From positions 516,078 to 580,077 of the forward strand of contig JAENYZ010000002.1 of NCBI GenBank assembly GCA_016841525.1: a stretch of 64,000 nt of DNA, in the 5' to 3' direction. The DNA comes from Anaerolineaceae bacterium. GTDB taxonomy: Bacteria > Chloroflexota > Anaerolineae > Anaerolineales > Anaerolineaceae. A model generated the notes under the pieces. That model was not told where the DNA came from. It ran no database searches and saw only the letters and a program-made list of their open reading frames with translations. The first letter of the stretch is position 1, and each line of letters starts with the position of its first letter. This document shows, one piece after another, positions 33,314 through 41,479 of this stretch. A program made the position numbers and the translations under genes.

Positions 33314-33556
33314 ATGGAAATAAAAATTTTAGGCGGCGGATGTCCCAAGTGTCATAGATTGGAAGCTGTGACGCGCGAAGCTGTTCAGGATTTAGGACTT
33401 GAAGCGACATTTACAAAGGTTAAAACCATGCCTGAGATCATGGTATATGATGTCATGACAACACCTGCCCTGGTTGTTGATGAGAAGGTTTTATCTTCAG
33501 GCCGCATCCCGAGCCGTGAAGAAATTAAAGGCTGGCTCGCCGAGTTTACGAACTAA
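33314..33556 (+). CDS. Small thioredoxin-like protein (redox-active disulfide type)
   Basis: The 80-residue protein has the thioredoxin-fold start MEIKILGGGCPKCHRLE with a CxxC (CPKC) active site and the cis-Pro region TTPALVVDEKVLSSG. Proteins of this type are annotated as small redox-active disulfide proteins and often accompany ArsP permeases. It may reduce or shuttle a metalloid-thiol adduct to the permease; this is inference. AAGGAG precedes the ATG, and the gap from the permease is 21 bases. Confidence 0.88.
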   Translation: MEIKILGGGCPKCHRLEAVTREAVQDLGLEATFTKVKTMPEIMVYDVMTTPALVVDEKVLSSGRIPSREEIKGWLAEFTN

Positions 33557-33702
33557 AATTTCGGGATAATAGAAAAATAATTTTGGGATTATGCATTAAT
33601 CGATAATCCCATTTTCTATTTAACCACCTTAAATTTTGTTCGAAAAATCGCGATACTGCATGGTAAAATTTTTGGCGAAAGGACTTCAAAACGGAGGACA
33701 GA

Positions 33703-34029
33703 ATGAAAAATAAGAAAAGCAAAACATATATGATTTTAGCATTGGTCTCAATTTTTGTAATTGCATGCCCTGGCTGTGTACTGACAGTGACAGGGTTCAG
33801 AACTTTATTGGGATCCTTTGGCACGGTTGAAGGCAGTGACAGCTTTTTTACTTATTTGATTTACGGTTTCAGGCAAGGGGGATGGTTGATTTGTCTTGGC
33901 GGCGTTTTGATTTGGGTCCCAATCATTCTTGGTATTATTGCCCTGGTTAAAAACAAGAAAGAAGACAACATTGAGCCATTGGAGCCCACGGGGGCATCCA
34001 GGGATGACCCGATCCCGCCAGCAAGTTGA
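33703..34029 (+). CDS. Small membrane protein of unknown function
   Basis: 108 residues with two hydrophobic spans, ~9-32 (ILALVSIFVIACPGCVLTVTG) and ~62-82 (GWLICLGGVLIWVPIILGIIA), and a charged, Pro-rich tail. CGGAGGA lies close before the ATG. No family is recognised. The gap of 146 bases from the thioredoxin-like gene makes operon membership uncertain. A terminator follows. Confidence 0.65.
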   Translation: MKNKKSKTYMILALVSIFVIACPGCVLTVTGFRTLLGSFGTVEGSDSFFTYLIYGFRQGGWLICLGGVLIWVPIILGIIALVKNKKEDNIEPLEPTGASRDDPIPPAS

Positions 34030-34050
34030 TTTCTTTTGATTTAAATTAAA

Positions 34051-34087
34051 AATCCCAGGGTTGATGCTTTCCCTGGGATTGTTTTTT
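34051..34087. terminator. Bidirectional terminator between convergent genes
   Basis: Perfect 10-bp stem AATCCCAGGG / CCCTGGGATT with a 10-base loop. T tracts follow on both strands (TTTTTT at 34082-34087; on the minus strand TTTTTAATTT). It serves the small membrane protein and kamA. Confidence 0.88.
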
Positions 34088-34104
34088 AACGCGAGTTCTA
34101 AACT

Positions 34105-35442
34105 TTAATCATCCTGCTTTTTACCATCACCAATACCTCTTGGGATCCATTTTTCAGCATTTTCACGTAAGCGGTGCACCAAACCACCGCGTTCGTGCAA
34201 TCGATCAAAACCTTCGGGTTTGATCGCCAGTTCTTCGCCCTCCAGCAAGCCAAACACGCCGCTTTGACCGGGCTCCAGTGTTTCGTCGACGAATGGTTTG
34301 ACCAGTGATGGATCAATAGGTTTGTAATCGAGGGGTTCTTCGTAGGTGGTAATGTAACCCTCATAATTTCGCAAAACCACCTTATGATCGGAGTAACTGA
34401 CGAGGTAATTGGGGTTGAGTGGGATCTTCCCGCCGCCGCCAGGCGCGTCCACCACATAGGTGGGTACTGCGAATCCCGATGTATGACCGCGCAGGGATTC
34501 GATAATTTCAATGCCTTTGCCGATGGGTGTACGGAAGTGTCCTGCACCATGTACCAGGTCGCATTGATAGAGATAATAAGGGCGTACACGAATCCGGACA
34601 AGGTCGTGGACAAGCTTTCGCTGGATGTGGGGGTCATCATTCACCCCTGCCAGAAGAACCGATTGGTTACCAAGGGGAATGCCTGCTCGTGTTAATTTAT
34701 CGCAAGCCTGGGCCAACTCTGCCGTGATTTCGTTGGGATGATTGACGTGTATGTTCAGCCATAAAGGATGGAATCTTTGCAGCATCTCGCATAGGTCATC
34801 CGTCACGCGCTGGGGCATGAATACCGGCACACGGGAGCCAATTCGGATGATTTCAATATGAGGAATGTCACGCAGGGCGGTGAGGAGGCGCTCCAGAACT
34901 CTGGGAGCCAGCGTCAGGGGGTCGCCGCCGGAGAGAAGGACGTCACGCACCTGGGGTGTCCTGCGCAGATAATCAAGCTGTGCTTCAAAATCTTTGGATG
35001 AAAAGGTTTGCGAGGGATCGCCAACGATGCGAGAGCGGGTACAGTAGCGGCAGTAACTGGCGCACTGGGTTGTCACCAGCATCAGCACACGGTCCGGGTA
35101 GCGATGCACCAGGCCTGGAACTGGCGAATGCGCATCCTCTGCGAGAGAATCTTCCATTTCGCCGGTGAAGGGTATGATCTCGCCGGCGGTGGGGATGATT
35201 TGTAAGCGGATTGGGTCCAGTGGATTGTCAGGGTCAATCAAAGAGGCAAAATAGGGTGTGATATCCACCCTGAATAAGCCGCGCTGACTGAGGGCTTTAC
35301 GTTCGCTTTCGGTGAGGGTGACGATTTGTTCAAAATCCTCAATGGAGTTCAGGCGGTGACTTAGCTGCCAGCGCCAATCTTCCCATTTTTCATCGGGGAT
35401 ATCAGCAAAAGCGGGTGCCCGATTTGATGCGAATGCTTGCAT
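34105..35442 (-). CDS. kamA: Lysine 2,3-aminomutase family radical SAM enzyme
   Basis: The 445-residue protein has the radical-SAM cluster CASYCRYCTR, the DVLLSGGDPL motif and the PLP-site region VPTYVVDAPGGGGKIPLNP followed by LRNYEGYITTYEEP, all diagnostic of L-lysine 2,3-aminomutase. It converts L-lysine to beta-lysine in fermentation or for N-acetyl-beta-lysine osmolyte synthesis. The length favours KamA over the shorter EpmB. The acetyltransferase AblB and lysine-fermentation genes are not adjacent. AAGGAG precedes the ATG. Confidence 0.9.
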   Translation of the reverse strand: MQAFASNRAPAFADIPDEKWEDWRWQLSHRLNSIEDFEQIVTLTESERKALSQRGLFRVDITPYFASLIDPDNPLDPIRLQIIPTAGEIIPFTGEMEDSLAEDAHSPVPGLVHRYPDRVLMLVTTQCASYCRYCTRSRIVGDPSQTFSSKDFEAQLDYLRRTPQVRDVLLSGGDPLTLAPRVLERLLTALRDIPHIEIIRIGSRVPVFMPQRVTDDLCEMLQRFHPLWLNIHVNHPNEITAELAQACDKLTRAGIPLGNQSVLLAGVNDDPHIQRKLVHDLVRIRVRPYYLYQCDLVHGAGHFRTPIGKGIEIIESLRGHTSGFAVPTYVVDAPGGGGKIPLNPNYLVSYSDHKVVLRNYEGYITTYEEPLDYKPIDPSLVKPFVDETLEPGQSGVFGLLEGEELAIKPEGFDRLHERGGLVHRLRENAEKWIPRGIGDGKKQDD

Positions 35443-35516
35443 TTAGACTCCTTTTCTAAATATATGCAGTACTTGTTAAATTGTCCTTTTGGTCTTTTAC
35501 AAAATTATAAACAAAC

Positions 35517-35975
35517 TTATTCTGATCCGGGTTGAATTGTCTCTAATTCGCTGAAGAAATATGCCCGATCATTCTTATCAGTAATTTTTGCCCCTGCTTC
35601 TTTCGCCTGTAAGATGTATTTCGCGGTTTCGACCTCATCACCTGCAAGCTTGAATGCCCTTGCCACAGCTTCATAAGCGAAAGCCAAATCGAATCCTTGC
35701 AGATTGCTCTCTAATGTGACCTTCAAACAACGGTCAGCATGATAAAGGCAGGGTTCAGCGCGTTTCAGAATTGCATAGACACGGCTGATGAGCCATTCAC
35801 CCCGAGCTATGTTCACCGCTTTTCCAGCGATCTCCCAATGATAACGTGAGGCATGTGCTGCATTGATCATGCGATCGATATCTTCCTGGGATCGATCATC
35901 CTTTTCAATTAAGGTCCATGTCTGGTTGAAGCACTTAATTGCAATAGATTTGTGTAACTCAAGTCGGTCTTCCAC
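35517..35975 (-). CDS. Hypothetical alpha-helical (TPR-like) protein
   Basis: The 152-residue all-helical protein has segments such as WEIAGKAVNIARGEWLISRVYAIL and GFDLAFAYEAVARAFKLAGD that look like TPR pairs. No catalytic motif or signal peptide. It is the downstream neighbour of prs, with a 26-base gap, so co-transcription is likely. I do not recognise a defined function. Confidence 0.75.
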   Translation of the reverse strand: MEDRLELHKSIAIKCFNQTWTLIEKDDRSQEDIDRMINAAHASRYHWEIAGKAVNIARGEWLISRVYAILKRAEPCLYHADRCLKVTLESNLQGFDLAFAYEAVARAFKLAGDEVETAKYILQAKEAGAKITDKNDRAYFFSELETIQPGSE

Positions 35976-36001
35976 ATTATCTCCAGGTCATATCAAAGGG
36001 T

Positions 36002-36991
36002 TTATTCATTGAACATGGCGCCGACACTTCGGCCTTCGTTTGCCCGTTTGATCACCTCTCCGAGCATGGGTCCAATAGATAGAACTTCAAGGCGATCACC
36101 AAACAGCGCTCGGTCTTCCGGTGGTATATACACTGTATTGAGGGTAATAAACCGTGTGACTGGAAGGGCAGCCAGCCTTTGGGCAGCGTTATTTGCCAGC
36201 ACAGGGTGGACGAAGACCATGTATATGTTACGGGCTTTATATTTTTTAAGTATTTCAACGGCATGAACCATTGACCCGCCGGTGCTGACCTCGTCGTCAA
36301 CCAGTATTACATCCCGATTTTCAACATCACCGATCACGCTCATTGAACGTGGGTTCTTAATATCCACGGTTCGCTTTTTCTCAATAAAAGCCAATCCTGT
36401 ATTGAGAAGATCGGCATAATCCCGACCTTTTTTTGCAAAACCAAGGTCAGCCGTGACAACGACCGGGTTGTGCAATCTGGGTGCCAGGTCGAGCAAACGA
36501 TCTTTGATGATGTGAAAGCCGCGCAAAACATCGCCCGGAATTGTGAAGAAACCCTGAATTTGCCCTGCATGCAGGTCGAAGGTCATGTAACGATCTGCGC
36601 CAGCGATGACGATCATATCTGCCACAAGACGGGCTGTGATCGGAACACGCGGCATATCTTTTTTGTCTGATCGCCCGTAGGTCAGGTAAGGGACGACAGC
36701 AGTGATGCGACCCGCTGAGTCCAGCTTGAGGGTCTGGATCAGGATCAGTAATTCCATCAGGTTGCGGTGAACAGGCGCTGAGGTGGTTTGGATGACATAG
36801 CAATCCTGTCCTCGAACGCTGGAGTGTAATTTGATAAATAAATTTTCATTGGGAAATTCGATGATGTCCCGTCCACACAAGGGATGCCCCAAATAATCGG
36901 AAATCTCCTGGCTCAACCCGGGCATCGAGGTGCCGGCAAATAGTTTGATATTTCCATATAATAAATCGTGCTGCATGTGTGGGGTCGCCAT
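36002..36991 (-). CDS. prs: Ribose-phosphate pyrophosphokinase
   Basis: The 329-residue enzyme makes PRPP from ribose 5-phosphate and ATP for purine, pyrimidine, His and Trp synthesis. Motifs: NENLFIKLHSSVRGQDCYVIQ, TYGRSDKKD, the divalent-metal region DLHAGQIQGFF, and the PRPP-binding loop ILVDDEVSTGGSM. The loop has E-V-S where classical enzymes have M-I-D, so it belongs to a divergent subgroup. AAGGAG precedes the ATG. It lies in a leftward series with GNAT and AspRS. Confidence 0.92.
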   Translation of the reverse strand: MATPHMQHDLLYGNIKLFAGTSMPGLSQEISDYLGHPLCGRDIIEFPNENLFIKLHSSVRGQDCYVIQTTSAPVHRNLMELLILIQTLKLDSAGRITAVVPYLTYGRSDKKDMPRVPITARLVADMIVIAGADRYMTFDLHAGQIQGFFTIPGDVLRGFHIIKDRLLDLAPRLHNPVVVTADLGFAKKGRDYADLLNTGLAFIEKKRTVDIKNPRSMSVIGDVENRDVILVDDEVSTGGSMVHAVEILKKYKARNIYMVFVHPVLANNAAQRLAALPVTRFITLNTVYIPPEDRALFGDRLEVLSIGPMLGEVIKRANEGRSVGAMFNE

Positions 36992-37006
36992 ACAGGTTAT
37001 CTCCTT

Positions 37007-37579
37007 CTATTCCTTTTCATCGATTTGTTTCCAATTTTGCCATTCATCTTTAATAACACTCATAAAATGAATGTCCTGGTACTGCCCATGTTGATAGTCA
37101 CCATCGCGAAATGTGCCTTCAAATTGAAAGCCTGCTTTTTCATAGGCTCCAATGCCGCGTTTGTTTTTTGCAAATACCTGCAGCCAGATGCGATGAAGGT
37201 TGAGGGTGTTAAAGCCGAGTTCAAGCAACAATCGCATTGTTTCCGTGCCGTAACCCTTATCCCACCAGGATTTTTCACCTATCATAATCCCGATCTCAGC
37301 AGAACCGATGCGCCAGTCGATATCATGAAACTGGCAGTTTCCAATCGGCGTGAATATTTCCGGGTTGTCCTGGTCTTTTACTTCGATGACCAGCACATGT
37401 TCACTGGCAGTTTTTTTCATCATGGAATCATACCAGTGCTCTTCTTCATAACGAGATATTGGCGCAATGAACAGGAGGTTCTCAGCCACTTCTTCATCAT
37501 TAATCCATCTTAAGAAGTTTGGGATGTCCTCTTTTTCAGCTGCCCGAAGGCGTATGCGTTCACCATGAATATTGGGCAT
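37007..37579 (-). CDS. GNAT family N-acetyltransferase (RimJ/RimL-like)
   Basis: The 190-residue protein has the GNAT core: IGIMIGEKSWWDKGYGTETMRLLLELGF (acetyl-CoA site) and LHRIWLQVFAKNKRGIGAYEKAGFQFEGTFRDGD trimmed around the conserved N-x-x-A/G-x-x-x-Y-E-K-x-G-F. It transfers acetyl from acetyl-CoA to an amine on a protein, peptide or small molecule; the acceptor is unknown. It is 15 bases upstream of prs and 24 bases downstream of aspS on the same strand. Confidence 0.88.
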   Translation of the reverse strand: MPNIHGERIRLRAAEKEDIPNFLRWINDEEVAENLLFIAPISRYEEEHWYDSMMKKTASEHVLVIEVKDQDNPEIFTPIGNCQFHDIDWRIGSAEIGIMIGEKSWWDKGYGTETMRLLLELGFNTLNLHRIWLQVFAKNKRGIGAYEKAGFQFEGTFRDGDYQHGQYQDIHFMSVIKDEWQNWKQIDEKE

Positions 37580-37603
37580 TCAACACCTGCCTGTACCTGG
37601 TTG

Positions 37604-38923
37604 TCAGGGTGATAAGCGGGTCGGTCCGCGGAACAGGTACACTGCCTCACGGATATTTGACAGATTCAACATGATCATCAAGAAACGGCTGAGACCAAAA
37701 CCAAAGCCGCCGTGCGGCGGTGTGCCATAACGGAAATAATTCAAATAGCTATCGATCGGTTCCAGGGTCAGTCCTTTTGCAAGGGCTTGTGTTTTGAGAA
37801 TTTCGTAACGGTGTTCCCTTTGTGCGCCGGTTGCCACCTCCAAGCCGCTGCCTAAAAGGTCAAAGCTGCGTGTTATTCCCTGGTTGTTTGGATTGAGCAT
37901 GTGGTAGAAGGGACGGGCTTCAAAAGGCCAATCGGTTACAAAGACGTAATCAGCTCCCTCGGTTTCTTTGAAATGTGCACCAATAGCTCGTTCGGCACCT
38001 GGGTCAAGGTCAAATTTCTTTTCTGGCGGCAGCTTGTAACCAATTTTTTCGAGTAGATCAAAGGCTTCTGCCATGGTGATCCTGGGGAAAGGCACAGAGG
38101 GTACTTGCAGCGTCACATCGAAGGTCACTTTTATTGCATCACCGTGTTTTTCAAGGACTTTTTGATATGTGAAAGCCAGCCAGCGTTCCATAAAAGCCAT
38201 CACATCTTCGTGAGAATCTATCCAGGAAATCTCCATATCAACGCCAGTGAACTCTGTCATGTGCCTGGATGTAAAGGAAGGGTCAGCTCTGAAAACAGGG
38301 CCAATTTCAAAGACACGTTCGTAACCGGCAGCCATCGCCATTTGTTTATAGAACTGCGGCGATTGTGCTAGATAGGCTGTGGTCTCGAAGTAGGGAAGGC
38401 TGAAGAGTTCTGCGCCGCTCTCGCTGGGTGCGCCCATGATCTTTGGGGAGTGCATTTCGATGAAGTCGCGTTCAATCCAATATTCCCGCATGGCTTGTTC
38501 GGCTGTTGTTTGTACTTCAAAAATCAGCCGGTTGATATCACGTCGCAAGTCTAAGTATCGCCAATCTAGGCGGTAGTCCTGGTCTGGCAGATATTCACCG
38601 AAGGGTTCAAAGGGCAGCGGGATTTCTGCAGCGTTTTCGACAATCAGATCTTCGAGCTGAATTTCGAGCCCGCCTAATTTAACCACTTTATTTTCAACGA
38701 CTTTTCCAATGATTGTCAGGGCGGATTCCGTTCCCAATGTTGAGATGGTCTGTGCTAATTCAAGATTGCCTTTTTTATAATGAGCCACCTGTACCAAACC
38801 AGTGCGATCGCGGATGATGAGGAACTGCATGTTTTTCTGATCGCGCAGGGTGTGCAGCCAACCCTTGATCATCACCTGCTGATCGATGTGTTGATATAAA
38901 TCTTTAATGTGTGTGCGTTCCAT
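37604..38923 (-). CDS. aspS: Aspartyl-tRNA synthetase, archaeal/eukaryal type (probably non-discriminating)
   Basis: The 439-residue class IIb synthetase has an N-terminal OB-fold anticodon domain (residues ~1-105) followed directly by the catalytic domain: YLAQSPQFYKQMAM, FRADPSFTSRHMTEFTGVDMEI (motif 2) and FGFGLSRFLMIML...LFRGPTRLSP (motif 3). It lacks the ~120-residue GAD insertion of the ~590-residue bacterial enzyme. Short AspRS of this kind in bacteria are often non-discriminating and load tRNA(Asn) with Asp for GatCAB. GGAG precedes the ATG. An AsnRS is the main alternative. Confidence 0.85.
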   Translation of the reverse strand: MERTHIKDLYQHIDQQVMIKGWLHTLRDQKNMQFLIIRDRTGLVQVAHYKKGNLELAQTISTLGTESALTIIGKVVENKVVKLGGLEIQLEDLIVENAAEIPLPFEPFGEYLPDQDYRLDWRYLDLRRDINRLIFEVQTTAEQAMREYWIERDFIEMHSPKIMGAPSESGAELFSLPYFETTAYLAQSPQFYKQMAMAAGYERVFEIGPVFRADPSFTSRHMTEFTGVDMEISWIDSHEDVMAFMERWLAFTYQKVLEKHGDAIKVTFDVTLQVPSVPFPRITMAEAFDLLEKIGYKLPPEKKFDLDPGAERAIGAHFKETEGADYVFVTDWPFEARPFYHMLNPNNQGITRSFDLLGSGLEVATGAQREHRYEILKTQALAKGLTLEPIDSYLNYFRYGTPPHGGFGFGLSRFLMIMLNLSNIREAVYLFRGPTRLSP

Positions 38924-38980
38924 ATATGAATTCTCCTGTAAATCTTATTGTAAAGTAATAATGACAAAAATTAAAAATAA

Positions 38981-40000
38981 CTACAACAACAAATCAAGCG
39001 CCTCAATTGGGCTGCGCTTGCGTTGTATGATTTCAGCCAGAAGGGCCTGGTATTTCTCTTCATCAAGGTTTTCTTGCCATTGGTCTACTAATTTGTCCTT
39101 GATCAATGCTTCAAGGTCTTTTTCAAGGCGGTAAGCTTCTTTTACTTTCCACAAATCAGAAGACACAAGGTAGGCTTTGTGCCGGCGGATATCATCGACC
39201 AGGGTATCAATGCCGCTGCCTTCAATTGCGGTCACCAGTCGAATTGGGGTTTCCCAGCCGGTTTTTTCATCCTTTTGATTTGTGTTGACTTTCTTCTCTG
39301 CGAGCGATCGCATCAGGTGCTTGCTTGCAGCAGTCATGCCGCCGCCGCGAGACATTTCAAGCATGATTTTTAGGGCTCGAGCGGTATTTTCGGCTTCAGG
39401 ACGATCAGCTTTATTGACCACCAAAATATCTGCAATTTCAAGAATGCCGGCTTTGATCGCCTGGATATCATCGCCCATGCCCGGTGCTTCAACGACAATC
39501 ACAGTATGAGCCAAACGCGCGATATTTACTTCTGCCTGGCCAGCGCCGACGGTCTCAATCAGAATGATATCAAAGCCTGCGCTATCTAAAAGCGTCGCAA
39601 AGGCTGCTGTGCTGTGTGCCAGACCTCCCAAAGCACCGCGAGATGCCATTGAACGGATGAAGATGCCCTTGTCCCCAGCTAAATCCTGCATTCGGATGCG
39701 ATCTCCTAATAGGGCACCGCCTGAATAGGGGCTGGTTGGATCAACAGCAATAATGGCGATTTTGGGCGGTTTTTCATTGATGGAACTCTGCCGAAAGGCT
39801 TTTGCCAGCTGGTTGACAAGGGTGCTTTTCCCTGACCCGGGTGCACCTGTTACGCCAACAAGGTGAGCATTCCCTGTGAATGGGAATAAAGTCGCTTGGA
39901 GTCTTTTACTATCAGGTGTATTGTTCTCTACGGCGGTCAGAGCACGGGAAAGGGCAAGCCGATTGCCGCTGCGGATTGCTTCGGCGTCAATCATAATCAT
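38981..40000 (-). CDS. meaB: MeaB/ArgK-type G3E GTPase (methylmalonyl-CoA mutase chaperone)
   Basis: The 339-residue P-loop GTPase has GVTGAPGSGKST (Walker A), IAVDPTSPYSGGALLGDRIRM, SRGALGGLAH, ETVGAGQAEV and VVNKADRPEA (the N-K-x-D guanine motif). MeaB guards and reactivates adenosylcobalamin-dependent methylmalonyl-CoA mutase. It starts two bases after the stop of the B12-binding subunit gene, so the two are clearly one transcript. The large mutase subunit is not in the window. Confidence 0.93.
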   Translation of the reverse strand: MIMIDAEAIRSGNRLALSRALTAVENNTPDSKRLQATLFPFTGNAHLVGVTGAPGSGKSTLVNQLAKAFRQSSINEKPPKIAIIAVDPTSPYSGGALLGDRIRMQDLAGDKGIFIRSMASRGALGGLAHSTAAFATLLDSAGFDIILIETVGAGQAEVNIARLAHTVIVVEAPGMGDDIQAIKAGILEIADILVVNKADRPEAENTARALKIMLEMSRGGGMTAASKHLMRSLAEKKVNTNQKDEKTGWETPIRLVTAIEGSGIDTLVDDIRRHKAYLVSSDLWKVKEAYRLEKDLEALIKDKLVDQWQENLDEEKYQALLAEIIQRKRSPIEALDLLL

Positions 40001-40002
40001 TA

Positions 40003-40410
40003 TTATTCACTTTTGGGAATGATAGCTGTTTTAATCTCAGCAACGACTTTTTGTGTGTCTGTTCCAGGTCCGTAAACTGCATAGACGCCCTTTTCTTCAA
40101 GGTTGGGGATATCATCTTCAGGGATAATGCCGCCAACGAATACTTTTACATCATTAAGGCCGTTTTGGGTCAACTTATCGATCACTGCGGGGACCAAAGC
40201 ATTGTGCGCACCTGAAAGAATGGATAAACCGACAACATCGACATCTTCTTGCAGGGCAGCTTCCGCGATCATGTCCGGTGTTTGGCGGAGCCCGGTGTAA
40301 ATGACTTCCATTCCGGCATCGCGCAGTGCACGGGCGATCACCTTCGCGCCGCGATCATGGCCGTCAAGGCCTGGTTTAGCGATTAACACTCGAATTTTTT
40401 TATCCGTCAT
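40003..40410 (-). CDS. Methylmalonyl-CoA mutase small, cobalamin-binding subunit
   Basis: The 135-residue protein is a stand-alone B12-binding domain: the DGHDRG motif supplies the lower axial His, followed by LSILSGAH and GGIIPEDD. In two-subunit mutases it joins a separate catalytic chain to interconvert succinyl-CoA and methylmalonyl-CoA. The next gene, two bases on, encodes MeaB. It could also serve a related mutase (isobutyryl- or ethylmalonyl-CoA). Confidence 0.9.
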   Translation of the reverse strand: MTDKKIRVLIAKPGLDGHDRGAKVIARALRDAGMEVIYTGLRQTPDMIAEAALQEDVDVVGLSILSGAHNALVPAVIDKLTQNGLNDVKVFVGGIIPEDDIPNLEEKGVYAVYGPGTDTQKVVAEIKTAIIPKSE

Positions 40411-40796
40411 TCATTTCTCCATGTCTTTTGTTTGCATCCCTGATTATACCGCGTTCAATGAATGGAATAGATAAACTGTTCGTTATTACTCAGGCCAAAG
40501 TAGGGGTGCTTATACGAGAGAGAGATTAAGGCTTCCCCTCGAGGGGAAGCTGTCCGCGAAGCGGACTGATGAGGTGGATTGTTCTAATCAGAGTAATTAT
40601 TAATCACGATTAATCCTTAACACCTCATCCGGCGCTGTGCGCCGCCTTCTCCTCAAGGAGAAGGCTTTAAAATACTGCTAAGTTCTGAGAAACAATAATG
40701 GAAACTGACAAAGCCTGAGCAGTTACAAAAATTCTATTAATTGCGAGGTGGATACAAAATAAAGCTCTTAACTGTTTGATAGTTGTTTTGGTTTTA
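40411..40796. other. 386-base intergenic region with composite repeat
   Basis: Apart from the 135-bp composite palindromic element (40531-40665), the sequence is AT-rich and shows no coding frame with a ribosome binding site. Promoter signals for the B12-binding subunit gene are not obvious. Confidence 0.6.
40531..40665. repeat. Composite inverted-repeat element of four hairpins
   Basis: Left arm: perfect palindrome 40531-40550, hairpin 40552-40566, then TGATGAGGTG (40567-40576). Right arm: CACCTCATCC (40621-40630), hairpin 40631-40643, hairpin 40644-40665. The two arms mirror each other in order and in the 9-bp GATGAGGTG / CACCTCATC boundary, around a 44-base AT-rich centre. Stem sequences differ but remain paired. 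Confidence 0.75.
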
Positions 40797-41324
40797 TTAG
40801 CTGTGGTACTTGTCGACCCCCTCGGCAAATAATATCTCTCCGTAAAAAATTCGATGAAAATCACGGTTTGGATAATGTCGATAAATACTTTCATCTAAAA
40901 AGTGCGCTGGGTTTAAGTCATCAGCATATATTTTCTGGAATTCGATTACAAGCTCTGCTTCTTTGAAAGTTGGTGCTGCCACGACGGATCCTGGCTCAGG
41001 CGTCAAGCCTGATTCCCCAATCTTATCCCCATCCCGGCCGGATGTTGTTCCTAAAAAGCTCAGCGCTTTGTGATGTTTTTTGGGAAATGCCGAAACGGTA
41101 AAGGTTTCATATTTTTCCATGAAATTAAAGGTATGGCGTGAGAACCTGACGGCGACAAAAGCGAAGGGTTTGCTCCACATGGTCCCCAGGGCACCCCAAC
41201 CGATCGTCATGGTGTTAAAGTCCTTTTTTTCAAAATCACCGCTGGTTAGCAGTGCCCATTGGTGATGGAAGAGGTGGTGGGGCCGGACTTGAAGTTGTGC
41301 TATTTCAATTTGTTTTCTATGCAT
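40797..41324 (-). CDS. Flavin reductase-like FMN-binding protein
   Basis: The 175-residue protein has the split-barrel flavin reductase pattern: HHQWALLTSGDFEKKDFNTMTIGWGALGTMW trimmed here to its key residues T-I-G-W, then VRFSRHTFNFMEKYETFTVSAFP and the LSFLGTTSGRDGDKI segment. Such proteins bind FMN and reduce flavin or act as small oxidoreductases. The start MHRKQIEI is chosen because AAAGGAG lies six bases before it. It is a lone gene, divergent from ruvB. Confidence 0.82.
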   Translation of the reverse strand: MHRKQIEIAQLQVRPHHLFHHQWALLTSGDFEKKDFNTMTIGWGALGTMWSKPFAFVAVRFSRHTFNFMEKYETFTVSAFPKKHHKALSFLGTTSGRDGDKIGESGLTPEPGSVVAAPTFKEAELVIEFQKIYADDLNPAHFLDESIYRHYPNRDFHRIFYGEILFAEGVDKYHS

Positions 41325-41466
41325 GTTGGCTCCTTTCAATTTTATGATGATACCATCAATTTTTTGTTTTCATTAATTAACTGGCTGGCTGTTTGCTCTG
41401 TGTATTAAATTGTAATTTTGGAAATGTGCTCTGAAAAAATTGAAGAATGAAAAATTCAGCTTCGGG

Positions 41467-41472
41467 TATAAT
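41467..41472 (+). promoter_or_regulatory. -10 element close to the ruvB start (possible leaderless transcript)
   Basis: TATAAT ends seven bases before the ATG at 41480, and no Shine-Dalgarno precedes that ATG. Transcription would start at or next to the A of ATG. No good -35 is visible. Confidence 0.45.
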
Positions 41473-41479
41473 CGTGTCT

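Noticed and set aside
40531-40665. Simple bidirectional terminator
   Set aside because: Hairpins lack T tracts and are arranged as mirrored arms, and msrB-style convergent ends are not nearby.
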